A model generated the notes under the pieces. It had not been told where the DNA came from and did not search any database. It was given only the letters and a program-made list of their open reading frames with translations. Both the position numbers and the translations under genes were made by a program. Shown here one piece after another: positions 51,213-60,440 of a DNA stretch of 64,000 nt (its first letter is position 1; the number at the start of each line of letters is the position of its first letter). The stretch lies in contig NZ_JBFAHM010000001.1 in assembly GCF_040654195.1 (NCBI RefSeq), forward strand, positions 434,001 through 498,000. The letters are read 5' to 3'. The stretch comes from Hamadaea sp013361475 (lineage in GTDB: Bacteria > Actinomycetota > Actinomycetes > Mycobacteriales > Micromonosporaceae).

Positions 51213-52364
51213 TTAGGGCGCTTCTCCGAGGGGCGCGCCACGGGCGGCCATGAACGGCACCGGATTGACACCGCCTGCGAATGACCGATCGCCGTTCAGG
51301 TGCGTTTCAAAATGAAGGTGAGGCCCGGACGAGTGTCCGGACGTGCCGACGAGGCCGATGATTTGGCCGGCCGAGACCCGGTCGCCGACGGAGACGAACG
51401 GCCGTTGGACCATATGGCAGTACCGCGTGATGACCTGGTCAGCGTGCAGAATGTCGACGAACCAGCCGCAACCCGGGGTACTGGGTGAACCGTCGCGGTC
51501 GCAGTTTCCGACGTCGCACTTGCTGACGATGACAACGCCAGCCGATGCCGCGCGGATACGCGTGTAACGCGAGGCGCCGAGGTCGACGCCGTTGTGGGTG
51601 GGTCGGTCCGCGGTTCGGAACCCGGAGACGATGCCCGCCTTCACCGGCACCGTCCAGCCCGAGGCCGCGATTTCTCCAGGCCCGGCGCACTTCAGGTCCG
51701 CGGCGGCTGCGGCCGCGAGGCCCGCGCCGTCCGCCAGCGTGTTGACGATCGTCGTCGCGAGCGGCTCGTGCTTCGCATAAGCATCTGGATACGCCGACCG
51801 CTGAACGGCTTGGGCGGCAACCGTCAACGGAATGGTCGCCCAGTCCGGCACCTTGAGGAGCTTCTGATAAAACTTCTTCGACGCGTAGCGGGGATCCATG
51901 ATCTGTTCCGGCGTGCCCCAACCTTGGCTCGGCCGCTGCTGGAATAGGCCGAGCGAGTCGTGGTCGTTGCGTTCGCCGAGGAAGCCGTGGTTCGTCAGGC
52001 TGCTTTCCTGCATCGCGGTCGCCACTGCGATGATCCAGCCTCGCGGTGAGACCTTCATCTCGTGACCCACGTTGATGATGATGGCCGCGTTGCGGATCTG
52101 CTCCTCGCCGTAAGGCCCGATGCGCGGCATCTGCTTGTTGGGGTCGATGACCCCCTTCTGCCCACAGGTGAACGCGTTGTTGCCGACGCTTGTGCCGCCG
52201 AGCTGATCGAGCGTGAAAGCGCCGAGGCCACCTCCGCAGCAGAGGAGGACGAGCGTTGCGACCAAGGCGATCCAGAGCGCTGGGCGCGGACGCCGGCGAC
52301 GGCCGCGAAGTGTTTCGTGCTCCTGAGCGTCGAGGACCGCAGGGTCCGGCCCGTCGCTGCTCAT
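51213..52364 (-). CDS. VirB1-like lytic transglycosylase fused to M23 endopeptidase
   Basis: A 383-residue, membrane-anchored peptidoglycan hydrolase. A transmembrane helix lies at 30-52. A transglycosylase-like domain spans about 85-215 with the candidate catalytic E120 (AMQESSLTNH) and DSLGLFQQRPS. An M23/LytM domain spans about 235-370 with H257 and D261 (HNGVDLG) and HLHFE (H349, H351), a full zinc set. Two hydrolases on one anchor are typical of Gram-positive conjugation machines, which open the wall for the channel. Its ATG overlaps the VirB8-like stop (ATGA). Confidence 0.88.
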   Translation of the reverse strand: MSSDGPDPAVLDAQEHETLRGRRRRPRPALWIALVATLVLLCCGGGLGAFTLDQLGGTSVGNNAFTCGQKGVIDPNKQMPRIGPYGEEQIRNAAIIINVGHEMKVSPRGWIIAVATAMQESSLTNHGFLGERNDHDSLGLFQQRPSQGWGTPEQIMDPRYASKKFYQKLLKVPDWATIPLTVAAQAVQRSAYPDAYAKHEPLATTIVNTLADGAGLAAAAAADLKCAGPGEIAASGWTVPVKAGIVSGFRTADRPTHNGVDLGASRYTRIRAASAGVVIVSKCDVGNCDRDGSPSTPGCGWFVDILHADQVITRYCHMVQRPFVSVGDRVSAGQIIGLVGTSGHSSGPHLHFETHLNGDRSFAGGVNPVPFMAARGAPLGEAP

Positions 52365-52903
52365 GTCCGCTCCCAGTCGACGCCGTCGACAAACCAGTGT
52401 CCAGCGGGTCCCACGAGGCGGAGCACCAAGCGTCCACTATCGAGTGGAATGCTCGCTTGGGCGGCGGACTCGGAGTAGATCACAAGTGCCACGTCCCCGG
52501 TGACCTTGCTGGCCGGGACGGCGCCGGGATCCACATCCTTGAGCTGGTCGATCAGCTGCTGAGTGCAGTGCGGTCGGAGTGCGTCCAGCCACTTGTCGGC
52601 CGAGCGCGTCCGTTCAAGCCAGCTTGCCGCGAACGCCGAGGCCACTTGGGTCGGCGGCGCAGCGCCTTTGGCGACGCTGGGGCTGACTGTCGGCATGGCG
52701 GACACCACGCCGTCGTCCGGACCGTAGCTCTTCGTCGTGGTGATCTCCACGCCACTCTGGCCGACCGAGTCCGGTGCCCAGCCAGAATGCGACGCCTTGT
52801 CGCCGAAGAGACGCGCAGCACCCACCAAGAGAGCCACGATCGCGGCGAGAACCAGGGCGACGCCTACCCGAGAACGGAGGATACCGGTGAGCACCGCGCG
52901 CAT
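52361..52903 (-). CDS. VirB8/TcpC-like membrane protein
   Basis: A 180-residue protein with one N-terminal transmembrane helix (about 13-34, VALVLAAIVALLVGAARLFG) and an extracytoplasmic domain with AFAASWLERTRSADKWLDAL and, near the end, a GPAGHWFVDGVDW strand. The topology and likely NTF2-like fold match VirB8/TcpC scaffolds of type IV secretion, though sequence similarity cannot be scored here. Flanked by the VirB6-like and VirB1-like genes. Confidence 0.68.
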   Translation of the reverse strand: MRAVLTGILRSRVGVALVLAAIVALLVGAARLFGDKASHSGWAPDSVGQSGVEITTTKSYGPDDGVVSAMPTVSPSVAKGAAPPTQVASAFAASWLERTRSADKWLDALRPHCTQQLIDQLKDVDPGAVPASKVTGDVALVIYSESAAQASIPLDSGRLVLRLVGPAGHWFVDGVDWERT

Positions 52904-52905
52904 GA

Positions 52906-54756
52906 CTATCTCGCCTCTGCTCTCACCACCGGCCTGGCGGAGCTCGGCTCCGACGCGGAGTCGCGGGCGGCGTCAGGCCGGTAGAGGGCCTGGCTCGGCG
53001 CGGCCTCGGGAAGATTCGGGTCCGACCAGCGGCGCTGCTCCGGCAGAGCCTCGCTGCGAACGAGTTCGCGCTGAATGGTCTCGGTGACCACCGGGCGTGT
53101 CTCGCCGGGCGAGTCGGGTCGCGTCTCGGGCCGTCCGGCGATCGCGACGGCTGCACCGGCCGCGGCGCCACCCGCAGCCGTTGCTGCTGCTGTTGCGGCT
53201 GCTGGCCGGACGAGGGCGCGGGCCCATCCGTTCGACGGCGTGCTGCCGCCGAGCTGCGTCACCCGCCGATACGGGCGGAGCAGGATCCACGCCACGATGC
53301 CGCAAAGGAGCATCAGCACAACCTGCAGCCAGCCGGGCAGGCTGGGGGTGCTCATGATCAGATCCACCGCAGACAGGTAGACCGCCGCTCCGGTGCCGAA
53401 GATCGCGATGTTGAAGACAGCGGCGAGCACCGAGCCGGCGAGGCGCCGAAGGCCGGCGCTGGCCGGGCGCAGGAGGCCGACCGTGCCCAGTGCCGGAGCG
53501 GCGATCACGGCCCACCGGAAGATCAAGAAGCCCAGCAGGACCAGGATCGACGCGACAATGTCGAAGATCGCGAAGGAGATGGCCGAGAGGATTGCGACGA
53601 AGCCGGCGCCGATGCGTTCCATGCCCTTGGTGCCGCGGAGGTACTCGTAGGCGTCGGGGTCTTCGGTGCGAATCTGCTCCGCAACCTTCATCCAGTTCTG
53701 CTGCTTAGCACGGATGAGTTCGTCGCGGTCTTGCGCGCGCTTAACGGGGTCGGTCTCCCTCTGAAGAGCAGAAACGTCTCCCCAGGTTAGTGACTTTGCA
53801 TCGTAAAGCGCTGGGCCGTACTTCAACGCCGTCTCGCTGTCAGCGGAACCGAGCGCGCCGCGTACCCAGTTCCGGTAAAGCAACGTCTCCGTCGCCGTGT
53901 CGCTAGACCTGACGGCGGGCGGCCGGTTGTCGGTGCAGTCAGGGGTCTCGTTGACCTTCCCCTTGCATCGCTCAGGCACGTGGGTGGTGGATGACGGTCC
54001 CACCGCGTCATGGACGACACCGAGGGTACTCGTGAGCGCCTGGTCGGCGAGGTTCGCCGAGTGCACGGGCCAGGCTGCGATCGCTGTTACGGCGACCATG
54101 ACGAAGATCGCCCATCCGGCGGTGGTCATGGCTCCCGACATGTTGGCGTTCCTCGACCGCCAGATCAGGTAGAGACCAACAACCCCGAGGGTGATGATGC
54201 CGAAGACGGAGAAGACCTTCGAGTAGATGGCCTGAGTCGCGTTCTTCACCAGCGGATCGGCCCAGCCCCACATCTGGCCTGGGTCCCACGCGCGCTCGCG
54301 GAGAGCGTTGGAAGCACCGACGATTCCGCTGGCCAGCATGAACTCGCCGTTAGCGACGGTGTTCTCGAACTTGTAATCGGGATGCATCAAGGTTTGAGCG
54401 CATCCGATGTCGTAGGTCGTGTAGTCGTACCCGGCGTATCCGTAGGAGCTGTAAAGGCCAAGGCCGATGCTCGCATCGTCATTCCAGGTGGGTTTGCTGA
54501 GGAACCACCCAGCCATCCCGTTGTCCGGCGCTTCCGGCGTGGGTGCTTGGAGGCACTGCGCCCGGGACGCCGCCACGTCCTGCAGCCGGTCGATGCAGGT
54601 CTGGAGGGGGTACTTCTGCCATTCCTCCAGCGAGCAGGCGGGTTCGCCGGGGGCGGCGGCGACCACCGTCGAAGGTCCCGCGACTGCGGGCGTACCGAAG
54701 AGCGTGCCGATCCCGAGAACCAGGGTGGCGAGCACCCCGTAGACGAGTCGCCGCAT
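52906..54756 (-). CDS. VirB6/TrbL-like polytopic membrane protein
   Basis: A 616-residue protein. A signal peptide (about 1-26) leads to a Cys-containing extracytoplasmic region. Several transmembrane helices follow near 165-187 (VFSVFGIITLGVVGLYLIW), 195-215, 385-430 and 445-510. The C-terminal 110 residues are cytoplasmic-looking, Ala/Pro/Arg-rich. The plan of large loop plus five or more helices plus soluble tail fits VirB6/TrbL channel proteins. ATG 54756 lies 4 bases after the VirB4-like stop. Confidence 0.7.
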   Translation of the reverse strand: MRRLVYGVLATLVLGIGTLFGTPAVAGPSTVVAAAPGEPACSLEEWQKYPLQTCIDRLQDVAASRAQCLQAPTPEAPDNGMAGWFLSKPTWNDDASIGLGLYSSYGYAGYDYTTYDIGCAQTLMHPDYKFENTVANGEFMLASGIVGASNALRERAWDPGQMWGWADPLVKNATQAIYSKVFSVFGIITLGVVGLYLIWRSRNANMSGAMTTAGWAIFVMVAVTAIAAWPVHSANLADQALTSTLGVVHDAVGPSSTTHVPERCKGKVNETPDCTDNRPPAVRSSDTATETLLYRNWVRGALGSADSETALKYGPALYDAKSLTWGDVSALQRETDPVKRAQDRDELIRAKQQNWMKVAEQIRTEDPDAYEYLRGTKGMERIGAGFVAILSAISFAIFDIVASILVLLGFLIFRWAVIAAPALGTVGLLRPASAGLRRLAGSVLAAVFNIAIFGTGAAVYLSAVDLIMSTPSLPGWLQVVLMLLCGIVAWILLRPYRRVTQLGGSTPSNGWARALVRPAAATAAATAAGGAAAGAAVAIAGRPETRPDSPGETRPVVTETIQRELVRSEALPEQRRWSDPNLPEAAPSQALYRPDAARDSASEPSSARPVVRAEAR

Positions 54757-54760
54757 CGGG

Positions 54761-57700
54761 TCACCCCGCCTGGGCAGGTGCGGCAGCGGGGTCGCCGAGC
54801 GGCGTGGTGTCGAGCGCACTGAGCAGCCCCTCCACGTAGGAGACGTCCACACGTATCTTCTGCACTCGTCCGTCCACGTCTCGGACAACGAATTCGCGGT
54901 AGCCGAGGCGCGCGGAGGATGCCCCGTCGGCTGCGGATAGTCCGGCTAGGACTGCCTCGTAGCCCACGTCGGTCGGTACGCGTAGCAGCCGCAGCGCTTC
55001 GGAGGCGATCTCGGTGTCTTCGGCGATGCGGCCGACGAAGACGGTGGAGACGAGGTTCTGGACGTCCAGTCCGAGGATGTCTTTCGGGTTCTGGGAGGCG
55101 ACCAGGGCGGCGAGGTTCCATTTGCGGGAGTCGCGGGCGAGGCGTACGAGGAAGGAGCGGCCGGACCGCCAGCCTTCCATGAAGTGTGCCTCGTCCAGGC
55201 CGACGAGTTTGCGCTGGTGCATGTCGCCGGAGTAGCAGCGGCGTACGGCGAGCCGGTGTGCGGTGTGGAGCATCGGCAGCGCCAGGGCTTCTTCCGCCGA
55301 CCAGTATTCGCGTTCGATCTTGAGGTCGGGCAGCCGGAGGCCGGCCATCGTGATGACGGTGAGGGCCGCGTCGGAGCCGAGGAGCCCGGCCGGTGGTGCG
55401 CCGAAGAAGAGCAGGGCGAGCGGCATCTCGGCGGTGTCGAGGAGCAGGTTCGCCAGTTCGCGGCCTTCGCCGCCGTCCAGGCCGCGGAGGCATTCGACGA
55501 CGTCGTCCAGCGTGGAGCTTTCTTCGGCGGGGATGGTACGCACGGCGTGCCGCAGCAGGGTGGCGGTTGAGGCTTCCCGGGCGACCTGTGGCGGGACCAG
55601 CATCGACGCGATGTCCTGGACGAGCATGCGGCGTTCGGCCCGGGCGTTCGACACGGCGATGTCGTATTCGCGGTCGCCGTCCATCCCGGCCGGGAACTCG
55701 TCCCGGGAGGGCGTCGGGATCAGTGCGTACGGGGCGAGGGTGCCCTGCTCCGAACCGGTCAGGTTGATGACGCGGGAGTACGGGCGCAGTTCTGGCATCG
55801 CGGTGAGCCGCGCGAGCGGGCCGCTCGGGTCGAGGAGCGTCACGCGTACGCCGCGGCGGGCGGCCAGGTAGCCGAGCGCGCCGAGCAGGGTCGATTTGCC
55901 ACCGCCGGGTTCGGCGACGAACACGCCGAGGCCGGAGCGTTCGCGTACCTCCATCGGGAAGTGCAGGTCGAGGAAGACCGGGCGGCGGGAGGTGCCCGCT
56001 GTCCGCCCGATGAGGTCGCCGCGGTGGTCGCCGACGGTGGACGCCGCCTGCGGCAGCGCTGCCGCGAGCAGCTTGACCGGCATCCGGCGCAGGTAGCCGG
56101 AGTTGGCGATCGGCTCGCCCGGGATGAACTCGCGGACGAGCTGCTCCTGCTGCTTGGGGTGCTGCAGGGCGATGCGCATCTCGCGGCTGTAGAGCTGGGT
56201 GACTCGGCGTACGCGTTCCAGGCATTCCTCACGGGAGGAGCCGGCCACGGCGAGGCGATGCCAACCGTGCGCGCGTGCCGAGTCGACCGGCAGTCCGGTG
56301 GTCATCTCGTCGCCGATGACCAGGGCCCGCTTCGCGAGCCGTTCCAGTTCCGGCGGGGCGTCCATGCCGTGCTCGAGGTAGTCCAGCTGCTGCGAGCGGA
56401 TCATGCGCAGGCGCTGTTCGAGGTTCCGGAAGCTGTCGGACTGGCCGAGGATGTCGATCCGGCTGGAGATCTCCATCGGATACGGCAGCCGCTCGTGGAA
56501 GTGCAGCCACGGCTCGTGCCGCTCGGGGATGTCCAGTGGCTCCATGCGTCCGACGGTGAGCACGGCGACGTGCTTCTCCTCGCCGGTGAGCCGGTTGACG
56601 AGTTTGACGCTCGACCCGTAGGGCGCGCGGTAGCGTTCGATCTCCTCGGTGAGGGCGAGCAGATCACCGGTGTCCCAGTGGCCGTGGCCGACGGCGCCGA
56701 TGTGGGTCGGCGGGTCCATGCAGAGCGCGACCGACCGATAGAGCAGCCATTCCAGCTCCTCGGCGGTGGCCCGGCGGCCCCGCATGCCGAACGCGCCCAG
56801 CACCTCGTCGAACTGCTCGACACTACGCTCCAGTTTGGACCGTTCGGACAGCGTGCTGCCCTTGCCGAACGCACGCAGCAACCGCCCGGAGAACGAGTCG
56901 CCGAGGCTCCGGCGGGCGAAGGTCACGCCCAGGTAGGTCCGGCCTTCGGCGTGGTTGGAGCCCACGAGGTGCTTCTGCGCCGCCACGAGGTGGTCGCCCC
57001 ACGAGGTCGCACCGGCCACGCCGGGCAACGGCCGCGGCGTCAGGCGGTCGATCTGGCGGGCCCATTCGGCCGCCGGGAACGGCCGCGAGGTCCGTCGAAT
57101 GTGCAGGCGGAAGCCCGCGAGACCGGCGTACTGCTCGGCGATCGCGTCGATCAGCGCCTCGCGCTCGGGGTCCGGCCGGAACGCCCAGCGGACCTCGGGC
57201 ACCCAGTACCACGCCGTCACGGCGTGCTGCGTGAACGTCAGGTGCCCCGCGATCTCGGTCAGCGCCAGCTCGACCGCTGCGCTGCGCACCTTCTCCGTCT
57301 TCGGCCGTGGTACCTGACTCCCACCCGAGCGCTTCTTCGCCGAAGGCGCGGGCTCTGACCTGCGCTCGGGGGCACCGGTTCGCGCGGGTCCAGGCTTCTT
57401 CCTGGTCTCGGCCGTGGAAACGGCCGGGCGTGCCTCCCGGCGCGAATCGTCCGCGTGCCGGTCACGCTCCAGAGCTTTCGGTGATACGCCCAGCGCAGGG
57501 ACCTGAGTCGGTGGGCGGCCCGGGGGGTTGGACGTCGCCGGTGAGGCCGACTGAGTGGGCCGCGCCTGCGCGGGGGGAGAGGACACCGGCGGGCGGCCGG
57601 GGGGCAGTTCGCTGCGGCGGAGGACCGAGACCGCGGCCGGGCTGGGTGCGTCGGGATCGAAGAGGTTGAGGAACGGCGACTCGACATCGCTTGCGGCCCG

Positions 57701-57790
57701 CGGCGCCGGGGTGGCCGGGCCGGGATCGTTTGCGGGCTCTTCCACGATCTCTCCGGAGAGGACGGTGTCGTCGAGCTCGTCGGTGGTCAC
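54761..57790 (-). CDS. VirB4/TraC-like secretion ATPase
   Basis: A 1009-residue ATPase. An acidic, Pro-rich 150-residue N-terminus precedes a VirB4 N-terminal domain (about 160-560, with VTAWYWVPEVRWAF) and the HerA/VirB4 motor: Walker A VAEPGGGKSTLLGAL with K632, and Walker B VGLDEAHFME near residue 863. SQNPKDILGLDVQNLVSTVF is the usual VirB4 sensor stretch. VirB4 powers substrate transfer and assembly of type IV systems. GTG 57790 has GGAGG and overlaps the VirB3-like gene by 4 bases. No VirD4 or relaxase is encoded nearby. Confidence 0.87.
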   Translation of the reverse strand: MTTDELDDTVLSGEIVEEPANDPGPATPAPRAASDVESPFLNLFDPDAPSPAAVSVLRRSELPPGRPPVSSPPAQARPTQSASPATSNPPGRPPTQVPALGVSPKALERDRHADDSRREARPAVSTAETRKKPGPARTGAPERRSEPAPSAKKRSGGSQVPRPKTEKVRSAAVELALTEIAGHLTFTQHAVTAWYWVPEVRWAFRPDPEREALIDAIAEQYAGLAGFRLHIRRTSRPFPAAEWARQIDRLTPRPLPGVAGATSWGDHLVAAQKHLVGSNHAEGRTYLGVTFARRSLGDSFSGRLLRAFGKGSTLSERSKLERSVEQFDEVLGAFGMRGRRATAEELEWLLYRSVALCMDPPTHIGAVGHGHWDTGDLLALTEEIERYRAPYGSSVKLVNRLTGEEKHVAVLTVGRMEPLDIPERHEPWLHFHERLPYPMEISSRIDILGQSDSFRNLEQRLRMIRSQQLDYLEHGMDAPPELERLAKRALVIGDEMTTGLPVDSARAHGWHRLAVAGSSREECLERVRRVTQLYSREMRIALQHPKQQEQLVREFIPGEPIANSGYLRRMPVKLLAAALPQAASTVGDHRGDLIGRTAGTSRRPVFLDLHFPMEVRERSGLGVFVAEPGGGKSTLLGALGYLAARRGVRVTLLDPSGPLARLTAMPELRPYSRVINLTGSEQGTLAPYALIPTPSRDEFPAGMDGDREYDIAVSNARAERRMLVQDIASMLVPPQVAREASTATLLRHAVRTIPAEESSTLDDVVECLRGLDGGEGRELANLLLDTAEMPLALLFFGAPPAGLLGSDAALTVITMAGLRLPDLKIEREYWSAEEALALPMLHTAHRLAVRRCYSGDMHQRKLVGLDEAHFMEGWRSGRSFLVRLARDSRKWNLAALVASQNPKDILGLDVQNLVSTVFVGRIAEDTEIASEALRLLRVPTDVGYEAVLAGLSAADGASSARLGYREFVVRDVDGRVQKIRVDVSYVEGLLSALDTTPLGDPAAAPAQAG

Positions 57791-58149
57791 GTGATCGACC
57801 TCCGGACGACGATGCGGCGGGCGACGATGCGCGGCTCGGTGTTCTCGTGGGCCGCCTCGCGGGACCGCCGCCAGTCGGTGAGTGCGGTCCGGATGACCAG
57901 ACGGGCCGGCCGATCCGGATCGACGTGGCGGAAGATGTAGGACGTCGTGACCATGGCCAGGGCGATCTCCCACGCCGGGAAGGCGTCGACCGACTGGGTC
58001 AGCAGGAAGTGCAGACCCATGTAGAGGGGGACCAGCAGGATGAACAGGCCGTATTGCGCGTAGGGCAGCTGAACCGGGAGGGTGTAGCCGGGCGGGCCGA
58101 GATAGACCAGGCGGGCCCGGTAGATGTCATCGTCGGTGCGCAGCCTCAT
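57787..58149 (-). CDS. VirB3/PrgI-like small membrane protein
   Basis: A 120-residue protein with two hydrophobic segments (about 28-47, YAQYGLFILLVPLYMGLHFL, and 55-72) and a basic C-terminus. Its size, its place right before the VirB4 gene and the PrgI-like layout suggest the VirB3 role. It overlaps the VirB4-like gene by 4 bases (GTGA). Confidence 0.7.
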   Translation of the reverse strand: MRLRTDDDIYRARLVYLGPPGYTLPVQLPYAQYGLFILLVPLYMGLHFLLTQSVDAFPAWEIALAMVTTSYIFRHVDPDRPARLVIRTALTDWRRSREAAHENTEPRIVARRIVVRRSIT

Positions 58150-58158
58150 CGTGCCGGG

Positions 58159-58464
58159 TCACCCGAAGATGAGGTTGACGAGGTATTCGCCGAAGAAGAA
58201 GAAGGCGCCGGCGCCGGCGATGAACAACAGGCCGACGATCGCGATCGCCGAGCTCGTCATCACTTTGGACATCTCGCCCTTGCCGGCTCGGCCGATGAAG
58301 ATCACGCCGAGTGCCGCCAGCAGGATCGGCACGATGTTCTTGACGAAGAACCCGAGGACCTTGTCGGTGTTGACGCCTTGGCCGCCGGGGCTCGGCGACG
58401 GAGCCAGCTCCATCATGGAGCTGACGTGGTGCATCGCCGCGTGGGCGAGCCCTGTGGCGATCAT
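58159..58464 (-). CDS. VirB2/TrbC-like small membrane protein
   Basis: A 101-residue protein with two transmembrane helices: about 37-58 (VLGFFVKNIVPILLAALGVIF) and 70-97 (SAIAIVGLLFIAGAGAFFFF). A short polar loop (GRAGKGEMSKV) joins them. This two-helix hairpin resembles VirB2 pilin-like subunits; no clear cleavable signal is seen. First gene of the operon, separated by 228 bp from folP. Confidence 0.62.
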   Translation of the reverse strand: MIATGLAHAAMHHVSSMMELAPSPSPGGQGVNTDKVLGFFVKNIVPILLAALGVIFIGRAGKGEMSKVMTSSAIAIVGLLFIAGAGAFFFFGEYLVNLIFG

Positions 58465-58692
58465 CGTGCGTCCCTCCCCGATGCGAGTCGTCAGCCGGTC
58501 CGTTCAGCTTTTCAGCCTCGGACCGGTTGAGCACGGACCCTGTGTGCGGGGACCGGCGTGTCTCGCAATTTTGTCCATTTTTGCACCTCACCGCGAGGTT
58601 CAATAGGGAAGCGTACGGGGCTCCCCGGCCGCTTACAAGCGTGTGCCCGGCACTCGCCGTGGCCAGTTCATGCGCCCGAGTAGGGTGAGGTC
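58465..58692. promoter_or_regulatory. Divergent region between the T4SS-like operon and folP
   Basis: 228 bp holding the promoters of two divergent operons. TTCAATAGGG (58599-58608) is AT-richer than its surroundings and could be part of a -10 box for the folP side. GTGAGG (58685-58690) is the folP Shine-Dalgarno region. No operator recognised. Confidence 0.4.
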
Positions 58693-59547
58693 GTGCTGCC
58701 GATCGACCGCAAATGGTCACCGCCCGTGGTCATGGGTGTCCTCAACGTGACGCCCGATTCCTTTTCGGATGGCGGTCGCTACGAAAATTTCGACGCCGCC
58801 GTCGACCACGGTTCGTCTCTCGTCGGTGACGGAGCGCAGATCATTGATGTAGGTGGAGAGTCCACTCGACCGGGTGCCGCCCGCATAGATGCAGAGACTG
58901 AAATCGGTCGAGTTGTCCCGGTCATCCGCGCGCTTTCGGCACAGAATGTGCCAACGAGTATCGACACCACCCGAGCGGCCGTCGCCGCGGCGGCGTTGGC
59001 GGCCGGAGCGAGTGTCGTCAACGACGTCTCCGGTGGACTGGCCGATCCGGCGATGGCCAAAGTGATCGCCGACGCCGGCTGCCCGTACGTGATCATGCAC
59101 TGGCGTGGGCACTCGGAGCGGATGCAGGACCTCGCGGTCTACACCGACGTGGTCGCCGAGGTACGCGCTGAGCTGCGCGAACGCGTGGACGAGGCGGTGG
59201 CGGCCGGCGTACGCCCGGAGCAGATCATCCTCGATCCCGGGCTCGGCTTCGCCAAACGCCCTGCGCACAACTGGGCGCTGACCAGGAATCTGCCGGCTCT
59301 GCTCGATCTGGGGTTCCCGGTGCTGTTCGGGGCCAGCCGGAAGAGCTACCTCGGCGCCCTGCTCGCCGGTCCCGACGGCGTTCCCCGGCCGACCGGCGAT
59401 CGGGAGGCGGCCACGCTGGCGACCAGCGTGCTGGCCGTCGCCGCGGGGGTGTGGGGCGTACGCGTCCACGACGTGCGCGCGACCGTCGACGCGCTCGCGG
59501 TCTGGCGTGCGTCCGGGGAACCTCGGCTGACCTGGGGTGCCGCGTGA
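58693..59547 (+). CDS. folP: Dihydropteroate synthase
   Basis: A 284-residue enzyme joining dihydropterin pyrophosphate with p-aminobenzoate, the target of sulfonamides. Signatures: MGVLNVTPDSFSDGGRY, IIDVGGESTRPGA, TSIDTTRAAVA, VVNDVSGG, IILDPGLGFAK and FGASRKSYLG. All substrate-site loops are intact. The GTG at 58693 follows GTGAGG. It overlaps folB by 4 bases. It would normally follow folE directly. Confidence 0.95.
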   Translation: MLPIDRKWSPPVVMGVLNVTPDSFSDGGRYENFDAAVDHGSSLVGDGAQIIDVGGESTRPGAARIDAETEIGRVVPVIRALSAQNVPTSIDTTRAAVAAAALAAGASVVNDVSGGLADPAMAKVIADAGCPYVIMHWRGHSERMQDLAVYTDVVAEVRAELRERVDEAVAAGVRPEQIILDPGLGFAKRPAHNWALTRNLPALLDLGFPVLFGASRKSYLGALLAGPDGVPRPTGDREAATLATSVLAVAAGVWGVRVHDVRATVDALAVWRASGEPRLTWGAA

Positions 59548-59903
59548 TCGAGCTGACCGGGCTGCGGGCCTTCGGCCGGCACGGCGTCTTCGACTTCGAA
59601 CGCGAGCAGGGCCAGGACTTCGTCGTCGACGTACGCCTGGAGCTCGACCTGAGCAAGGCGGCGGCCAGCGACGACGTGGCCGACACGGTCCACTATGGCG
59701 AACTCGCCGACGCGCTGGTGGCGATCATCGGCGGCGAACCGGTGAATCTGATCGAGACGCTGGCCGGCCGGCTGCTCGACGCCTGTCTGACCGACGAGCG
59801 GGTCACCGCCGCCACCGTCACCGTCCACAAGCCGCAGGCCCCGATCCCGCACGCGTTCGCCGATGTCAGCGTCACTTTGAGCCGACGGCGTACCGAGAAG
59901 TGA
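59544..59903 (+). CDS. folB: Dihydroneopterin aldolase
   Basis: A 119-residue FolB, which cleaves dihydroneopterin to 6-hydroxymethyl-dihydropterin. Seen: GLRAFGRHGVFDFEREQGQ with the conserved glutamate, VDTVHY-type segment ADTVHYGELA, NLIETLAGRLLD and VHKPQAPIPHAFADVSV with the active-site lysine. Overlaps folP and folK by 4 bases each, so it is coupled in the folate operon. Confidence 0.94.
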   Translation: MIELTGLRAFGRHGVFDFEREQGQDFVVDVRLELDLSKAAASDDVADTVHYGELADALVAIIGGEPVNLIETLAGRLLDACLTDERVTAATVTVHKPQAPIPHAFADVSVTLSRRRTEK

Positions 59904-60421
59904 TCACGGTCGTGCTGAGCCTGGGCAGCAACCTGGGCGATCGGGAGGAACACCTGCGCCAGGCCGTACGCGGTCTCGGCGACAGCCTGCTGCTGGTCAG
60001 CGGGGTCTACGAGACGCCGCCCTGGGGCGACACCGAGCAGCCCGCGTACTTCAACGCGGTGGCGCTCGTCGGGGAGGAGGGGCGCGGCGTCGACGAATGG
60101 CTGTCGGTGGCGCAGCAGCTCGAGCGGGATGCCCGTCGAGAACGTGACCCGAGCCGTCGCTTCGGTCCGCGTACCCTTGATGTCGATTTGATCACCGCGA
60201 CCACCGCGGAGGGTGAGCCGGTCCTGAGCGACCGGCCCGAGCTGACTCTTCCGCACCCCCGCGCCCACCTGCGCGCTTTCGTGCTGCGGCCGTGGCTGGA
60301 GATCCAGCCGTACGCGAGCCTGCCCGGTCACGGGTGGGTGTACGACCTCATCCGCACCGAGCCGGTGGCCTCCGACGTGTTGGCGATGACGGCTCGGCCG
60401 GAGATCTCGCTAGAGTCGTAG
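59900..60421 (+). CDS. folK: 6-hydroxymethyl-dihydropterin pyrophosphokinase
   Basis: A 173-residue FolK (HPPK), which transfers pyrophosphate from ATP to hydroxymethyl-dihydropterin for FolP. Motifs: LSLGSNLGDREEHLRQAV, SGVYETPPWG, QPAYFNAV and the ATP/metal signature RRFGPRTLDVDLI, then LPHPRAHLRAFVLRPW. It starts at GTG 59900 in overlap with folB and is followed by a DUF3180 gene after 19 bases. Confidence 0.95.
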   Translation: MITVVLSLGSNLGDREEHLRQAVRGLGDSLLLVSGVYETPPWGDTEQPAYFNAVALVGEEGRGVDEWLSVAQQLERDARRERDPSRRFGPRTLDVDLITATTAEGEPVLSDRPELTLPHPRAHLRAFVLRPWLEIQPYASLPGHGWVYDLIRTEPVASDVLAMTARPEISLES

Positions 60422-60440
60422 CGGACGGAAGGGGACGGGG

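Noticed and set aside
37280..58692. Integrative element with att sites
   Set aside because: No integrase, relaxase, tRNA gene or matching direct repeats at the block borders could be seen by eye.
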